A stretch of DNA of 64,000 bases from positions 8,060,001 through 8,124,000 of the forward strand of contig OY540810.1 in NCBI GenBank assembly GCA_961205875.1, read 5' to 3'. The DNA comes from Sialis fuliginosa. Lineage: Eukaryota; Arthropoda; Insecta; Megaloptera; Sialidae. Made by a program: the position numbers and the translations under genes. The notes under the pieces are model-generated. The model searched no databases and was not told the origin of the DNA. It saw only the letters and a list, made by a program, of their open reading frames with translations. Below are positions 36,201-48,200 of this stretch, piece after piece (position 1 is the stretch's first letter; each line of letters opens with the position of its first letter).

Positions 36201-39200
36201 TTTTTTTTGTTCCGTACCATACAATAATGGGCTAAATCTAAAACATACCTTCGTTACATTTAGGTATATTATTTTTCGATACTTTTAGAGTAGAGACAAC
36301 ATTTTTCGATAGTAAATTATTGTTAAATAAGGTTGTCGTCTTAAGTTTTCATTTGAAAAATTGATTTTGAACGCTAAAAATAAAAAGCAAATAGCTAGAT
36401 AACTATAGCTGATATTCTGATTAATAATATGATTTGGTTTTTTTAATTTAGTTATAAGAATAGTCATTGACAATAAGCGTCTACTCCACCTCTGGTGTTA
36501 AGTATCTAATACGTTTTTCATTTCGAGGATTAGGTGTCGAAACAAAAGTGGCCCGCTCACAACTGGTCACGATTCTGTTAAATTATGTGATCTAGTTTTA
36601 TTTAGAAGTCAGTCATACGTGAGTCTTATCGAACGAAAATCCATTAGTGTTGTTTTTGGTAATGTGATCTATGGTACATTGTACAGGGTCGAATTTATCG
36701 ATTGAATTTTTTATTTATACTTTTGTTGTGTATTCAGTTAATTATTATTATATGATTTAAATAATTATAGACCAAAATCAAACCAAAAGCTATCTACACA
36801 ATATTAAAGTTAATGACAGCTACATCAGAGTGTCCACTGGTTTTTGGAAATAAAATTCCCTGACTTTCCTTGACCGAAACAAAATTTGAAGACTTTTTTT
36901 TGGTCATATCGTTCAAAAACCACTTATTCGATTTACGTGTTTTTTTTTAATTCATAGATAAGTTATTTGCCCAAGTTTTAGTGTATATTTTATTACGTTA
37001 GGCAACATAAGGAATAAGCAATGAGGATTATAATAAATCAAGTCGGAAAAAAGTTTGCCGCCAGCACGTTCTTTTGCAATACGCTGCCTAAACCGTTAAA
37101 TATTGAACAATATAATATAGTAAAGAATTGTGTAGAATCAAAAGATCTAAAAAAAATCAACTATATTTTTCAAAAATCCTAAATAGTAATTTTGTTGGCC
37201 ACGAGAGCAAAGCCTAAAAAGATCTAAAAAAAACCCTCTAAAATAAAACAAAAGTGTTATGTAATATGAACTTTCCATGAACGTATTAAAAATTTAGTAA
37301 TTAATTTAATAACTTCCTTCACATGTTATTGTGTCAATGAGATGCTACAATAATAAACACTCTTCGAAATGTATAAAAGTGTTAATATAGCAGGCAGTAA
37401 TAATATTTATAATACGATCGAAAATGTAACGTTTCTTTATTTGTTTTATCAAAACTGTTTAATCTAAAATGCACGTTGCACATACATGCAGTTAATAGTT
37501 TTTTTTTGTGCCTGTGACGCACATGTAAAATACTTATTGCACGAGCATAAAATTTTATTAAAAAAGATACACATTTGTACCGCATATGTGTAAAATATAC
37601 AACTATTTAAATTTAGTTGGTACACAGAGAGAAAAGTCATGATAATTTTTATACAGAAAATCTTAGAAAAATTACTGTGCTCTCTTATAATGCGTGCGCA
37701 ATCGACGATACAAGTAAAAAATATTTATACGTCCATATAAAAATTATCAGTGCTTACATTATATAAATTGCTTTTTTATCACGGTAGAAATTACGGTGCT
37801 AGCATGGTAATATTTGGAACGCTGTATCAGAAAACTGCCTTACCGGCCTTACCGATTCAGTAAAATTTCTATAGCTTATTATTTTTTTTTTCAAACAGAA
37901 AGGTAAAAACAATAAAAAGCAATTTTATTTTAAGAAAGTTATCGATTTATTTATATAATATACATTGTTTTGAATTTTACAACTAATAATAGTTTACAAA
38001 TATAGTTGTAGAACAATTTACATAAAGATATGACAACCAATACATGTGCAAAGAGACCGATTCACAGAACAAATTAAATATAAAATAACGTATTTTCAAT
38101 ATCTAAAATCTAAACTAACCTATATCTGTCAAAACTTATTTTACAAATAAAACTTCTAAAAATAACACATTAAAACCGAACAAAACATTATTGTAAAACA
38201 TTTATCACCCACTTTCATTTAAAATTCGCACAAAACAATAATTTTAATAAAATAAAAACAATCATAGCCATTTTAAATCTAAATATTATGCTACACGTCC
38301 CGCTTTAAATATTATTCACACTAAAAACAATTTTGAATATAAATTAAAATATAATACTTTAAAATCACGATAACATAGAAAAATATCTTTAAAATAGAAA
38401 ACACTACACAATTACAATATGTACTTTTAAAACAAATATACATTCTAAATATGTATGTAACTGTCAGCTTATAGGCCGTCGGAAGATCGAAAATAGCCGA
38501 CTGTACTCGAACCTTACTACCTTGTTTATGCTGATAGTAAAATTTGCTTTATATCCTAACTTTCTATTAAGATATATCGAAAACCATAAATCTGAGATCT
38601 AGACATGTTGCGTATGATTTTCAGAGAATCGTTTTACAAACAAAATAAAACCATACATACATCTCCACGATAAACAGTTAATGAGATATCACATTTTTAG
38701 TTTTTGTGTTTTCAACATAATTGGTATCTTCTGTCTTTTTCTTTCTTTCTGCTTTTGCCAGATATCTTTGAAATATCATTGAATTTTATAAGTCAGTATT
38801 GTAAAATTTATCAGACCGCCTAATAATTTACATCAACTTAAATAGCATTTTTTTTAAGAAAAACAATTAAAAAATACAAATTTGTCGAGATAGGAACTTT
38901 TTACTGTGCTGTTTTATAAATTTCGCTGGCCTGTATTTTAAAAAATACTATTGTGTCCTTTACTTTTTATATTATGAATTTTAATTTTTCTTATTTTACC
39001 GTATAAAATTGACCATATTCGACTTTCGCACATCGTTTATAGTGCAGAGCACAGTAATTTTTCTAAGATTTTTCTCTCCGTGTACGGTACTTTCTTCGTT
39101 TACAATTAATTAAATGTTTTATTGGATTCTTTGTAATAAATTCAAATTTCTAGTATAACAAACTCTAATTGAAACATTGCAACATTTTGTAATATTTGTT

Positions 39201-42200
39201 GAAACGTTATTTTCACTGCATTTCCATTTTTTATGTATTTAGAAAGAATTAAATGTGAAGTACAATTAAATTTATAAAACTGAATTCAGCTTTTTTTTAG
39301 CTTTGAGTAGTGCTACACGCCGATACGAAACTTTTATCAGTCTCGTCTCGAAACGAGATTGGTTTATTAGACCATCTCAAATTTTGACGAGATATTAACT
39401 TTTCTAGAAGTCTCGCTTAGAATATCGGTTTTCAAATATTTTCATTAATCAGTAAATATATTTACTAATTGTATTTTTTTTTAAATGAACATTAAAGCAA
39501 TATATGTATAAAAGATTCGTTATATTTAATTTTGTTTGGTTTATTATGTAAGAATAAACGAAAAAAATATTAAAAAAAAATTCACTTGACACCAAGATTT
39601 TTCTGTGTCGAATTTCAATTCCAAAAACCGATACGAGACTATCCTGAGTTTACTTAACTCTGAAAAAGCCAATAATAATAAAAATTTTAATCTATTAAAA
39701 ACAAATTATAAACGATTTGATTTTATTACTTAAATTTTGAAACATTGTATTTTTTTTTCATTGTCTAAAAATCAAACATTTTTTAAAATTATTACTAATT
39801 TTAGTAATTTTATTTTACAGATACATCATATGAGAAAGCATGCAGACGAGGCAGTGCTCCAAGCACCCCCATTTTGGGGGGATCCAGAGCACCAACATCT
39901 GGAGGGAGTTCATCAAGCAGAGGGGCGTTCGCCAACTTCTTCTCGAAGAGATCTTTCCGGGCAAATCCTCTGAAACGTACCAAATCTGTTACCAAGTTGG
40001 AGCGTGGAAAAAACACACCAGGTAAAAAAAATATTAATTCTTTTGATAATTAAAAACATATTAATTTAATATTAAAGGGCAGACAATATCGCTGATAGTG
40101 TTATCATTTTTATACTTCACAATAGATTATTACAAAACAACCGCTGAGTATATAATATGTTCTACTCGAAAGAGGCTGTAGATACTTATTTTTTATCACT
40201 AATTCCTAAGTGACCTAGATTCAGATGAGGAAACTGGATTTTATAGCTTAAATTTTAGTACTATGCTCTGATTATTGAGAGTAAAACAGTAACGACGCAA
40301 GAATTGGTTTCCTATTAATAAACTGTACCTATTATAAAAACTAAGCTAACGCTATCTACTAGGTGACAAATCGTTATGAATTTACTCAGGATTTTAGAGC
40401 AGTAGTAATAAATGTATATTAATGTGAATGTTCTATGCCAGAGGTTCTTAAAATGTGAATCGCGACCCACTGATGAGTTTCTCGAGAAAAATTAAAAAAA
40501 AAACACAATATGGATGTGAACATTAAGGACATAATAATAATTTTTAAATTGGTAAGAAGTTAAGTACCCATATATCCAATTGCTGTCATGTCATGATTTT
40601 TATTAAAAGAAAGTGTTTCATTTAAATTTTATTTATTTTATTAACATATCTTAATTAAATGTATTAAACAAAAAACATAATAAACATTCCATTTCACTCA
40701 CAAGTCGAATGGGTCGCGAAAAGTTGTCATTTTTAAATGTAGGTATAAGTTTGAGAACCCCTGCTCTATGCATTTTATTGCACACTTATTACTACTTGTG
40801 CATGCGTTAAGATTATTCATATAAACCATAGCATTGATTAGAACTGTCAGTGGACTGTCATTTATATTTGATACCTCACAGATAGTGTTAGCTTACAATT
40901 AGCTCTTGCTCAAGTGCAATTTTTTTATAATACCGGACAAGAGTTTTGTAAAAAGTTTAAAATTATTCTAAATTTTCGTTCGGTATTGATTCGTCTAATA
41001 TTAAAAAGGTAAATACATAATTTATAACTGCATATAACAGTTAACATAATGTTCACCTACATTTACTTTATTAACACAACTGGAGTGCGATTTAAATAAA
41101 CAATTTCCAAACAAATACGACCACAAACAAACTACTGACATAATTATGAAATTAAAGTACAAACAATATCGAAACAGAGAGAGTTCAATAAACCTGACAA
41201 GTTTATGTGTAAAATTGAATTGAGATTAAAGGAGAACACATTCTTTGGAATGCAGACAATAATTACTGCTTAGATTCGCGTGCATTATGATTGAGGATCG
41301 CTCAAAATTACCTAGATACAGATTTGTATTGAGAAGGAATTTAACAATGCGTTTGTTTTGTATTATTTAAATTTTACACTTGGGTATAATTAATTTTTTT
41401 TTATCTTATAACAAAATTAGAGTAAGTTATAATGGGGCACTTTCTGTATTATATACAGTGATGTAGCTAGAGGTTTCTGCACCCCTGGCCTAAACTGAAA
41501 ACAGCATCCCCCCCCCTGGTGTAATCATCACAATTTTGGGGCCACCTCAGCCCCCCTGCTTTTTGATTACTTTTTTTCATTGTCATGACAATTTTTTTCG
41601 GCCCCTAAAACTTATTTTTAAGTTTACTCTTTATATTTTTGAAGGTTTTTTTTAACCCTCATGTCACTTTTTAATAACCTGCAATCTTGCAAATATTTTA
41701 TTTGATCACGAATTTTAGCTAAAATATGAAAATTACAGTTCTCAGTTCATTAATGTATAATTAAATAATATTATACTAATCAAAAAAATAAGCAATTAAT
41801 ACACTTGTAAAGAAAAAAGGACAATATCCAAACAATCTGTAATTTTAATACAAATGATAGTACATAAATCAGAAGAAAGCATTTTTAAGATTGAAATATT
41901 CTACTTTCCGGAACTTTTTGCAGATTGGATTTGTTTCATTTCCGCAAAGCTATATAAATATAAGAATATGAATGCGGACAAAAATAGCAATATTTCTGAG
42001 ATTGCACATTGCACAAAGGTATAGTTTCAGGTTTAAAATCCTTTTTTAAATTTAATTTCCGATTTTTTTAGATAATTATTTGATATTTTGAAACTCTCGA
42101 CACTTTTAAATTATATCAACAGAACGTGTATATATAAATAATATTTTAAAGTTGATATTTATAAAAAAATTAAGTAAAGATTAAAAAAAATTAAATAATT

Positions 42201-45200
42201 TTTTTCTAAATGTGTGGCCATTTTTGGTTTCTCAATTTCATTTGAGTGGTATGTATGTTACTGGCAAACCCCGAATTTAGGCAAAACTAGTGTTCCTAGG
42301 CAATATTAGTTTTACAAATCAACCATCCTTGGTTAGGGCAATCTCTAATTTTAAAAATAGTCAATCTTAAATACAATTAGTTTTTTCTAGGTAGAATAAA
42401 AAATATGGTAAAACTACATAGTGTTGACTAACTTAGGTATTTTTCGGTATTATAATTAAAAATCAATTACATACATAGCTACATCTGTGACTATACAATA
42501 CATATATTTTTAGATAAAAAGATTTTGTAGCAGCAAAGTACTTTACTATTTAACCAAAATAATCTATTTTCATAAATTTTCAACGCACATTTTTTTATAG
42601 ACGGAAACGATCCAAACGGCTTAAGAACATCAAGGTCTCATGAAAGCCTGCTCGCGGGTACGGGGGGCGGCAGGGCGGTGTCTCAGCTCGAGCTGGGGTC
42701 CGGCGGTGAGGTCCAAGCGGTCCATCCCTCGGTGTTATCACGGCCGCACTGTTTCCAGCTGTCACTGCCACCTGACGGACAGCCCAGGTTTTTCAGCTGC
42801 TCGAGCCAAGAGGAGTGCGACAAATGGGTCCACAGGTAACATATTTTATATATTGGTATTTTGATTTTGCGATAACAGAGTTGGATTTAGAATTTCTACA
42901 TTATATTCTTCTAGATTTTTTTTCAGGAGATTAAAATTTGTTTATTTGAAAATTCATTCAACATTTGTACTTATAAAAAATAGCATCTATATAGAATTAA
43001 GAAGTAAATTGGTTTAAAATTAACTGAACTATTTATCGTACACTGGAAAAAAATTTGACAGTTAAAAAACTCGCAGATCCCAATTTTTTTTGCTATCGTC
43101 AAAAAATTACAAAAAATATTTTTTAAATGTATTAATTTCGAGGGCCTCCACAGGCTGTGTTAAATTTTATTGACCAAATCTAATAAACGACTTTTATAGA
43201 TTAGATTTTTCTCTTCAATTTACTTTTTTTGTTTATTTATATACGGCCGTTTTTGGCCGAATTATTAGCGATCAAATCAAAAATCATACTTTGGATGATA
43301 TTTTTCAAAGCTGGGTCAAAAATGATCGTAGAGTGATACAAAAAAAGTAAATTATAATCCTGTTAAGAGTTTAGGCTTTTTTGTGAGGCTGTATAATTGA
43401 TGTCAAATTATTCATGTTTTATTATAAATATTTATTCGTCCAATATTAAAGAGCAAATAAAATACATAATTTATAAGTGCACAATAGAATGTTCACCTAC
43501 ATTTATGTCTTACTCTTATAACAACTAGAGTACGGTTTAAATAAACAATTTCTAAACAAATAGACTGACCCTGAAATTGAATGTTTTACAGTAGGTAAGT
43601 TTATGTTTAACAATAAGACAAATGTTATGTTGTGCTTTTTCGACCGAAACTGCATTAAAGCTTAGGGGCGCATTCCTACATATTACAAGCTAATAGTAAA
43701 AAAAGGGATAATATTTGGCACATTGAAAGGTAGTGCAACTAAAAATTTTGAGTCTCGCCTAGGGCGCATAGAACCCTTGCGCTCATGGACGTACGCAGGG
43801 TGGGGAGAATGGGACACTTGCTCCCTTGGGATATGGATATGACTTAAAATTAACTGAAAATCACATTTACACTTACAGATTTAAGTTTGATTTTAACTTT
43901 AATTTATTGTTGAAAATAGAATATATTCTATTTTTCCGTCAATATTTTGGTAAATCAATTCCTAACTATTATTTTTACAGTGCAAAATTACTACTTTGCT
44001 AATTTGTGCTGATTTAGAATGATTTTGTGTTAACTATTTTAATTAACGTTTTTTCTAAGTTGGTATTGCTGATTAACAATAAGTTAAAGAAATTGCTGAA
44101 AAAAGTAAATAATTAATGCGGGGAATATGAAGATTTTTGGAGAGCAAAAAAGCTTTTAATTACTAACCAAACTTAGTTTTTTGTGTGGGGGGGAGGAAAA
44201 AATCTAATGTCCGGTATTATAAAGGAGCTCGCAAAATTTGCAAGCTTGCAAACACTTTCAAACGAGCTATTAAACTTATATGACAGTTCTCTTTGAGTTT
44301 TTAACAGATATTTTCATGCATAGTAAGTCGATTTTTACCGTTTTTACCAATATTAGTAAATATACTTTGCATACCTTTGTTTTTACTTCCTATGCATGAA
44401 ACTATCTGTCAAAAACTCCAATAGAACTGTCATATGAGTTTGATAGTCCATTTGAAAGTGCTTGCAAGCTTGCAAAGCGAATTCCTTTATAATACCGTGC
44501 TATTTATTGTTTATATCACCCATGTAAAATATTAATTAAATGAAAATATTACATAAATGACCATCCCATAATCCACATATTGCAATTAAAACGGAAAAAT
44601 AGAATCAAGTTGTGTATTTAATTTAGTAAATTGTAATCCAAGCATTCATTTGCTGCAAACACGAACCACTCTTCTCAATATTGGCTCAACATTCTTTATC
44701 AACAACTGTGTCAAACGTTCAAACAATTATACTTAAGTGAGAATAGACAATTAATTTTTGTTAACACTGAACTTATAGTATTTGAATTAGATTCGCTTAT
44801 TCGAATTTTGCTTGCCTGGTGTATTTTTTTTATTTTGCTAATTATACATTTTATTGAGTTGTCGTTTTAGAAAAATTGCTTAGACCGTTTTTGTAAGTGA
44901 ATTTTATTAACTTATAATAACATTGAAAAGATTCTGTTCATTTCATACTTTGTTTGGACTTATGATAATGGAAATAGTTAATATTTTATCGTATACTATT
45001 ATTATTTTGAAGATTCTTAAATTATTCACTGTACAGCCATATAAACAAATTGCACATTATTGAAAAGTATAGAATTTATCCGTGATTTCGAAATTAGGAT
45101 TTGTCGATTTTTAAAAACCGGTTTTTGACAAAATTTACAAAATTCGAAAACCGATTTTTTTAAGTCTGTTTTTGTATAAACCTTTCAATGGTGGTTTAAT

Positions 45201-48200
45201 TACATCAACATTAGGAAAGTTTTCTTATTATTAATACGTGTCTGATACTATTAAATGATATAATGAATTGACCCCAGAAGGGGGGTTAGAATTGGGGGAA
45301 GGAGCAAGTCATCAAGCTTTTTTTAGTTGTTAAATGAATTATACATAAATAACCTCATTATTTATTATAAATGTCTTTGATTTCATTTACTTTATTCGTT
45401 ACTGGAGAAAAAACATAAACAAAATAAAAGGTTGTAATTTAAAAAACAAATTTTATTTGCGGACTTTGGTAATTAGATTGATTTAATAAAGAGATATTTG
45501 TTTTATTAGTTACTGAGTTCATAAAAATTACAAAAAAAAACCCGTCAATCCCAAAAAACAATATACCTTGCTCTAGTTATAAATTAATTAGCATATGCAT
45601 TGCCTAAGCCTATACTAATTCTAGGATCTTAGGCTTTCGAATAGTGAATGTCCCATCAAAATTGATTCAGTGATTTTTTTTTTATCAAATTGGAACAAAA
45701 ACACATTTTACTTTCTTATAGTTATGTATATGAAATATAATATAAATAACCTAAAAATATTAGAATTAACAGATAATATAATTATTTTATCAATTAGTTT
45801 GGTTAGTTCTTGAATATAAAAATTAGCAAAAATTGAGTTGATCGATTATATTATCGGCGTATTTTATATCACTTAAAATGTATGCGATCTAAAACCGCCC
45901 CTGAAAGCAGGTGTGACAGAACGCTACTGCCATGTCGCCCCCTTCCTTCACCGCCCCGCGCATACAGACGTGGTAGATCACCTGCAGAGGGACCAACAGG
46001 TGGTCGTGTGTTTCGTTTTTCTGATTCGTAACGCACAGATATGGAAGTCCGCTGTGATATTGCTTCTTCCATCTCGCCGCCGAGATCCAACATGAATACT
46101 AATGAACAGGACATGTGTGTCTGTCTGTCTGCGGCCGTCCGTGTTTGTTTGTTTCGGCCGGTGGTCGGATATATGTCCTGTTATTATTGTGTGGAAATTT
46201 TTAATGCATGGTGTTTTGATATCATGAACCCAGTGGCGTATTTACCATGGGGCCATGGCCTAGGGCGGCAGGCTGAGAGGGGCGGTAGATTCTTTAGTTT
46301 TTTAGTTGTATATAAAAAAATATCTGCCTTGGGAACCACGGGACTTTCTTATACCTAACCTAACCTAACCTAACAGTGAATTGTATACGTGATTCTTTGT
46401 TTATTAAAACATTTCTAACAAACTAACAAGAAAGAACAAAATGAATAATTTTATATTTATATAACAAGTGATTTTTTTAACGTAATAACTTATGTAATTA
46501 TTTAGATTCACCTACACAGTTCACTCTCAGTATTACGTATAAGAAAGTCCCATGTTACCTACGAATAACTTATGTAATTATTTAGATTCACCTACACAGC
46601 TCACTCTCAGTATTACGTATAAGAAAGTTCCATGTTACCTACGGCAAATACACACACTGTTCAATCTCTGTAATACGTATAAGAAAGTCCCATGACACTC
46701 ATGACAGATATTTCTCCTCTGTTATGAACCATTTGAATTATAATTAATTTTTTTTTTCAAAAATTCGTTTTTACAAAAAAATGAATAGAACATAAATTAT
46801 AGATATAGATATTACCTACATTTTTTAACTTGCCCATTTTTCTCTATTTCGCTCTGTTTCAGAGTAATTCGAAAAATTAAAAAATCGACGTAGGTAAACA
46901 TCCGTATCCGGTTGAAAGATCGTTTTCAAAAACAGGACGTTTTCTTCCAAGCCAAAAATTAATCTTAAATATAAAATATCACCCTTCTACGATTTGTCGT
47001 ATTTGAGTTACAGCGCTTACAGACAGACAGACAGACAGACGGACACACAGACATCATGGCGAAAATAGTCAGAATAGATTCAGGGAAGATCAAAATAGAT
47101 AATTCCGTCAAAATCCGGAGTTCGAAAAAAATCGGCTTCACTATACTTACTTATACTAATATATATTTCATATACATGGTATAAGAAAGTAAAAAAGGTC
47201 ATCGGTTTTTTATTTATATTATATTTTGTATTACATTATTTGTAAAAATTATCACTTTTCAGTTCGTATAGTAATTCTGACTTCTGTCAAAAATAAATTA
47301 TATTTTTCCTTGGTAGAGGGGCGGCAATTTTTTTGTGCCCAGGGCGGCACTTAACATAAATACGCCACTGCTGAACCACTTATTTATAAAAAGTGTATTG
47401 TATTATTTATTTACGCAGGGTTGCCATAATTGAAAAATTTATTTTCGGACGACTTTTTTCATTTCAAATGCACGTGTAAGGTGACCAGTATTCAAATTAT
47501 AAATTCAACGATCACTTATCATAATCTTTGAAGTACTAATCAAATACTCGGAAAATAAATTAATATAAAAGTATGCAGACAGTTACAATAAATTTTTATT
47601 CGATTCAGATTTAGATATTTTAGATAAATATTGTCTCCTCTGTGAGACCAAACTATTTAAATCTAACTGTTTTTATTTTATTTTTAACTGATTGTGAATG
47701 TAAACTAAAAGTAACACAATTCTCACCCCCAGAGGTGAAAATAGTTTTTTTATTATTGGTAGATTTGTTTTAAATTAAATAAAAATTAATAAAACCAATA
47801 TTTAATTATTTTTTTTTTCAAAAATATATAAAGGGAAAAAAGTAATTATGCATAATGCGAAAATTTAATCGTTTTGAAAGGGAGTCAGGGTATATAAGTC
47901 CCACTAATTATCCTTGGTCAGGACAGTCAGGCGAAAGGAGGTTGGTTAGGTTAAATTGAAAATCACAATAAATATATCAAAAATACTTAATAAATAATTA
48001 TCAAAAAATCACATTAAAAATATCAAAACATTAGTGGGTTCATTATAAATGCATTTAATTTGGCAATGATTCTTTGATAACAATTAGAGCTGAGCGCGTG
48101 TGTAATTTTTGCTCGCGACACGCACGCTCACAAACAAAATATTTTTAATCACGCCTGCTCTTTCATTGTATTTTTTTACTCACTCCCGATCACGCACGGC

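Larger units (their letters stand above)
24256..39820 (+). other. RasGAP intron 1 (15.6 kb)
   Basis: AT-rich intron with many repeats listed separately. Poly-G/poly-C tracts occur at about 26527-26539 and 27030-27041 and again at 33992-34005. A hAT-like left end (CAGCGGTTCTTAAACTT) is at 25898 without a clear partner. Intervals 27410-28180, 29830-31550, 32260-32850, 33780-35120 and 35290-36830 show no gene or complete repeat. A second perfect CRE is at 31560. Confidence 0.7.
40022..42600 (+). other. RasGAP intron 2
   Basis: Contains the hAT MITE at 40439 and the repeat at 40985. At 41455-41560 is a hAT-like left end (CAGTGATGTAGCTAGAGG) with C-runs but no partner. At 42310-42350 ATCCTTGGTTAGGGCAATCT is a scrap of MITE family M3. 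The rest is AT-rich without recognised content. Confidence 0.7.
46338..47190. mobile_element. MITE family M2, expanded copy nested in the hAT-like element
   Basis: Ends GGGACTTTCTTATACC and GGTATAAGAAAGT. The right half (46900-47190) matches 13065-13335 (ACATCCGTATCCGGTTG, GATCGTTTTCAAAA, CACCCTTCTACGATTTGTCG, GGGAAGATCAAAAT), with an added (CAGA)n run at 47021-47040. The left half has grown by a telomere-like run and an 80-bp tandem array. Confidence 0.7.
46231..47370. mobile_element. hAT-like element (CAGTGGCGTATTTA ends) hosting another MITE
   Basis: CAGTGGCGTATTTACC at the left and ATAAATACGCCACTG at the right, then AGGGCGGCA/GGGCGGCAC subterminal words. Flanks CATGAACC (left) and CTGAACC (right) look like an imperfect 8-bp duplication. 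Without the inner insertion it would be only about 290 bp, a normal MITE size. No transposase frame. Confidence 0.7.

Noticed and set aside
45381-45589. An independent repeat family
   Set aside because: It is collinear with 3990-4185, so it is a truncated M1 copy.
46354-46373. Telomere or telomere fusion
   Set aside because: Only four CCTAA units, inside a MITE and within an intron; the run at 16616 is equally short.
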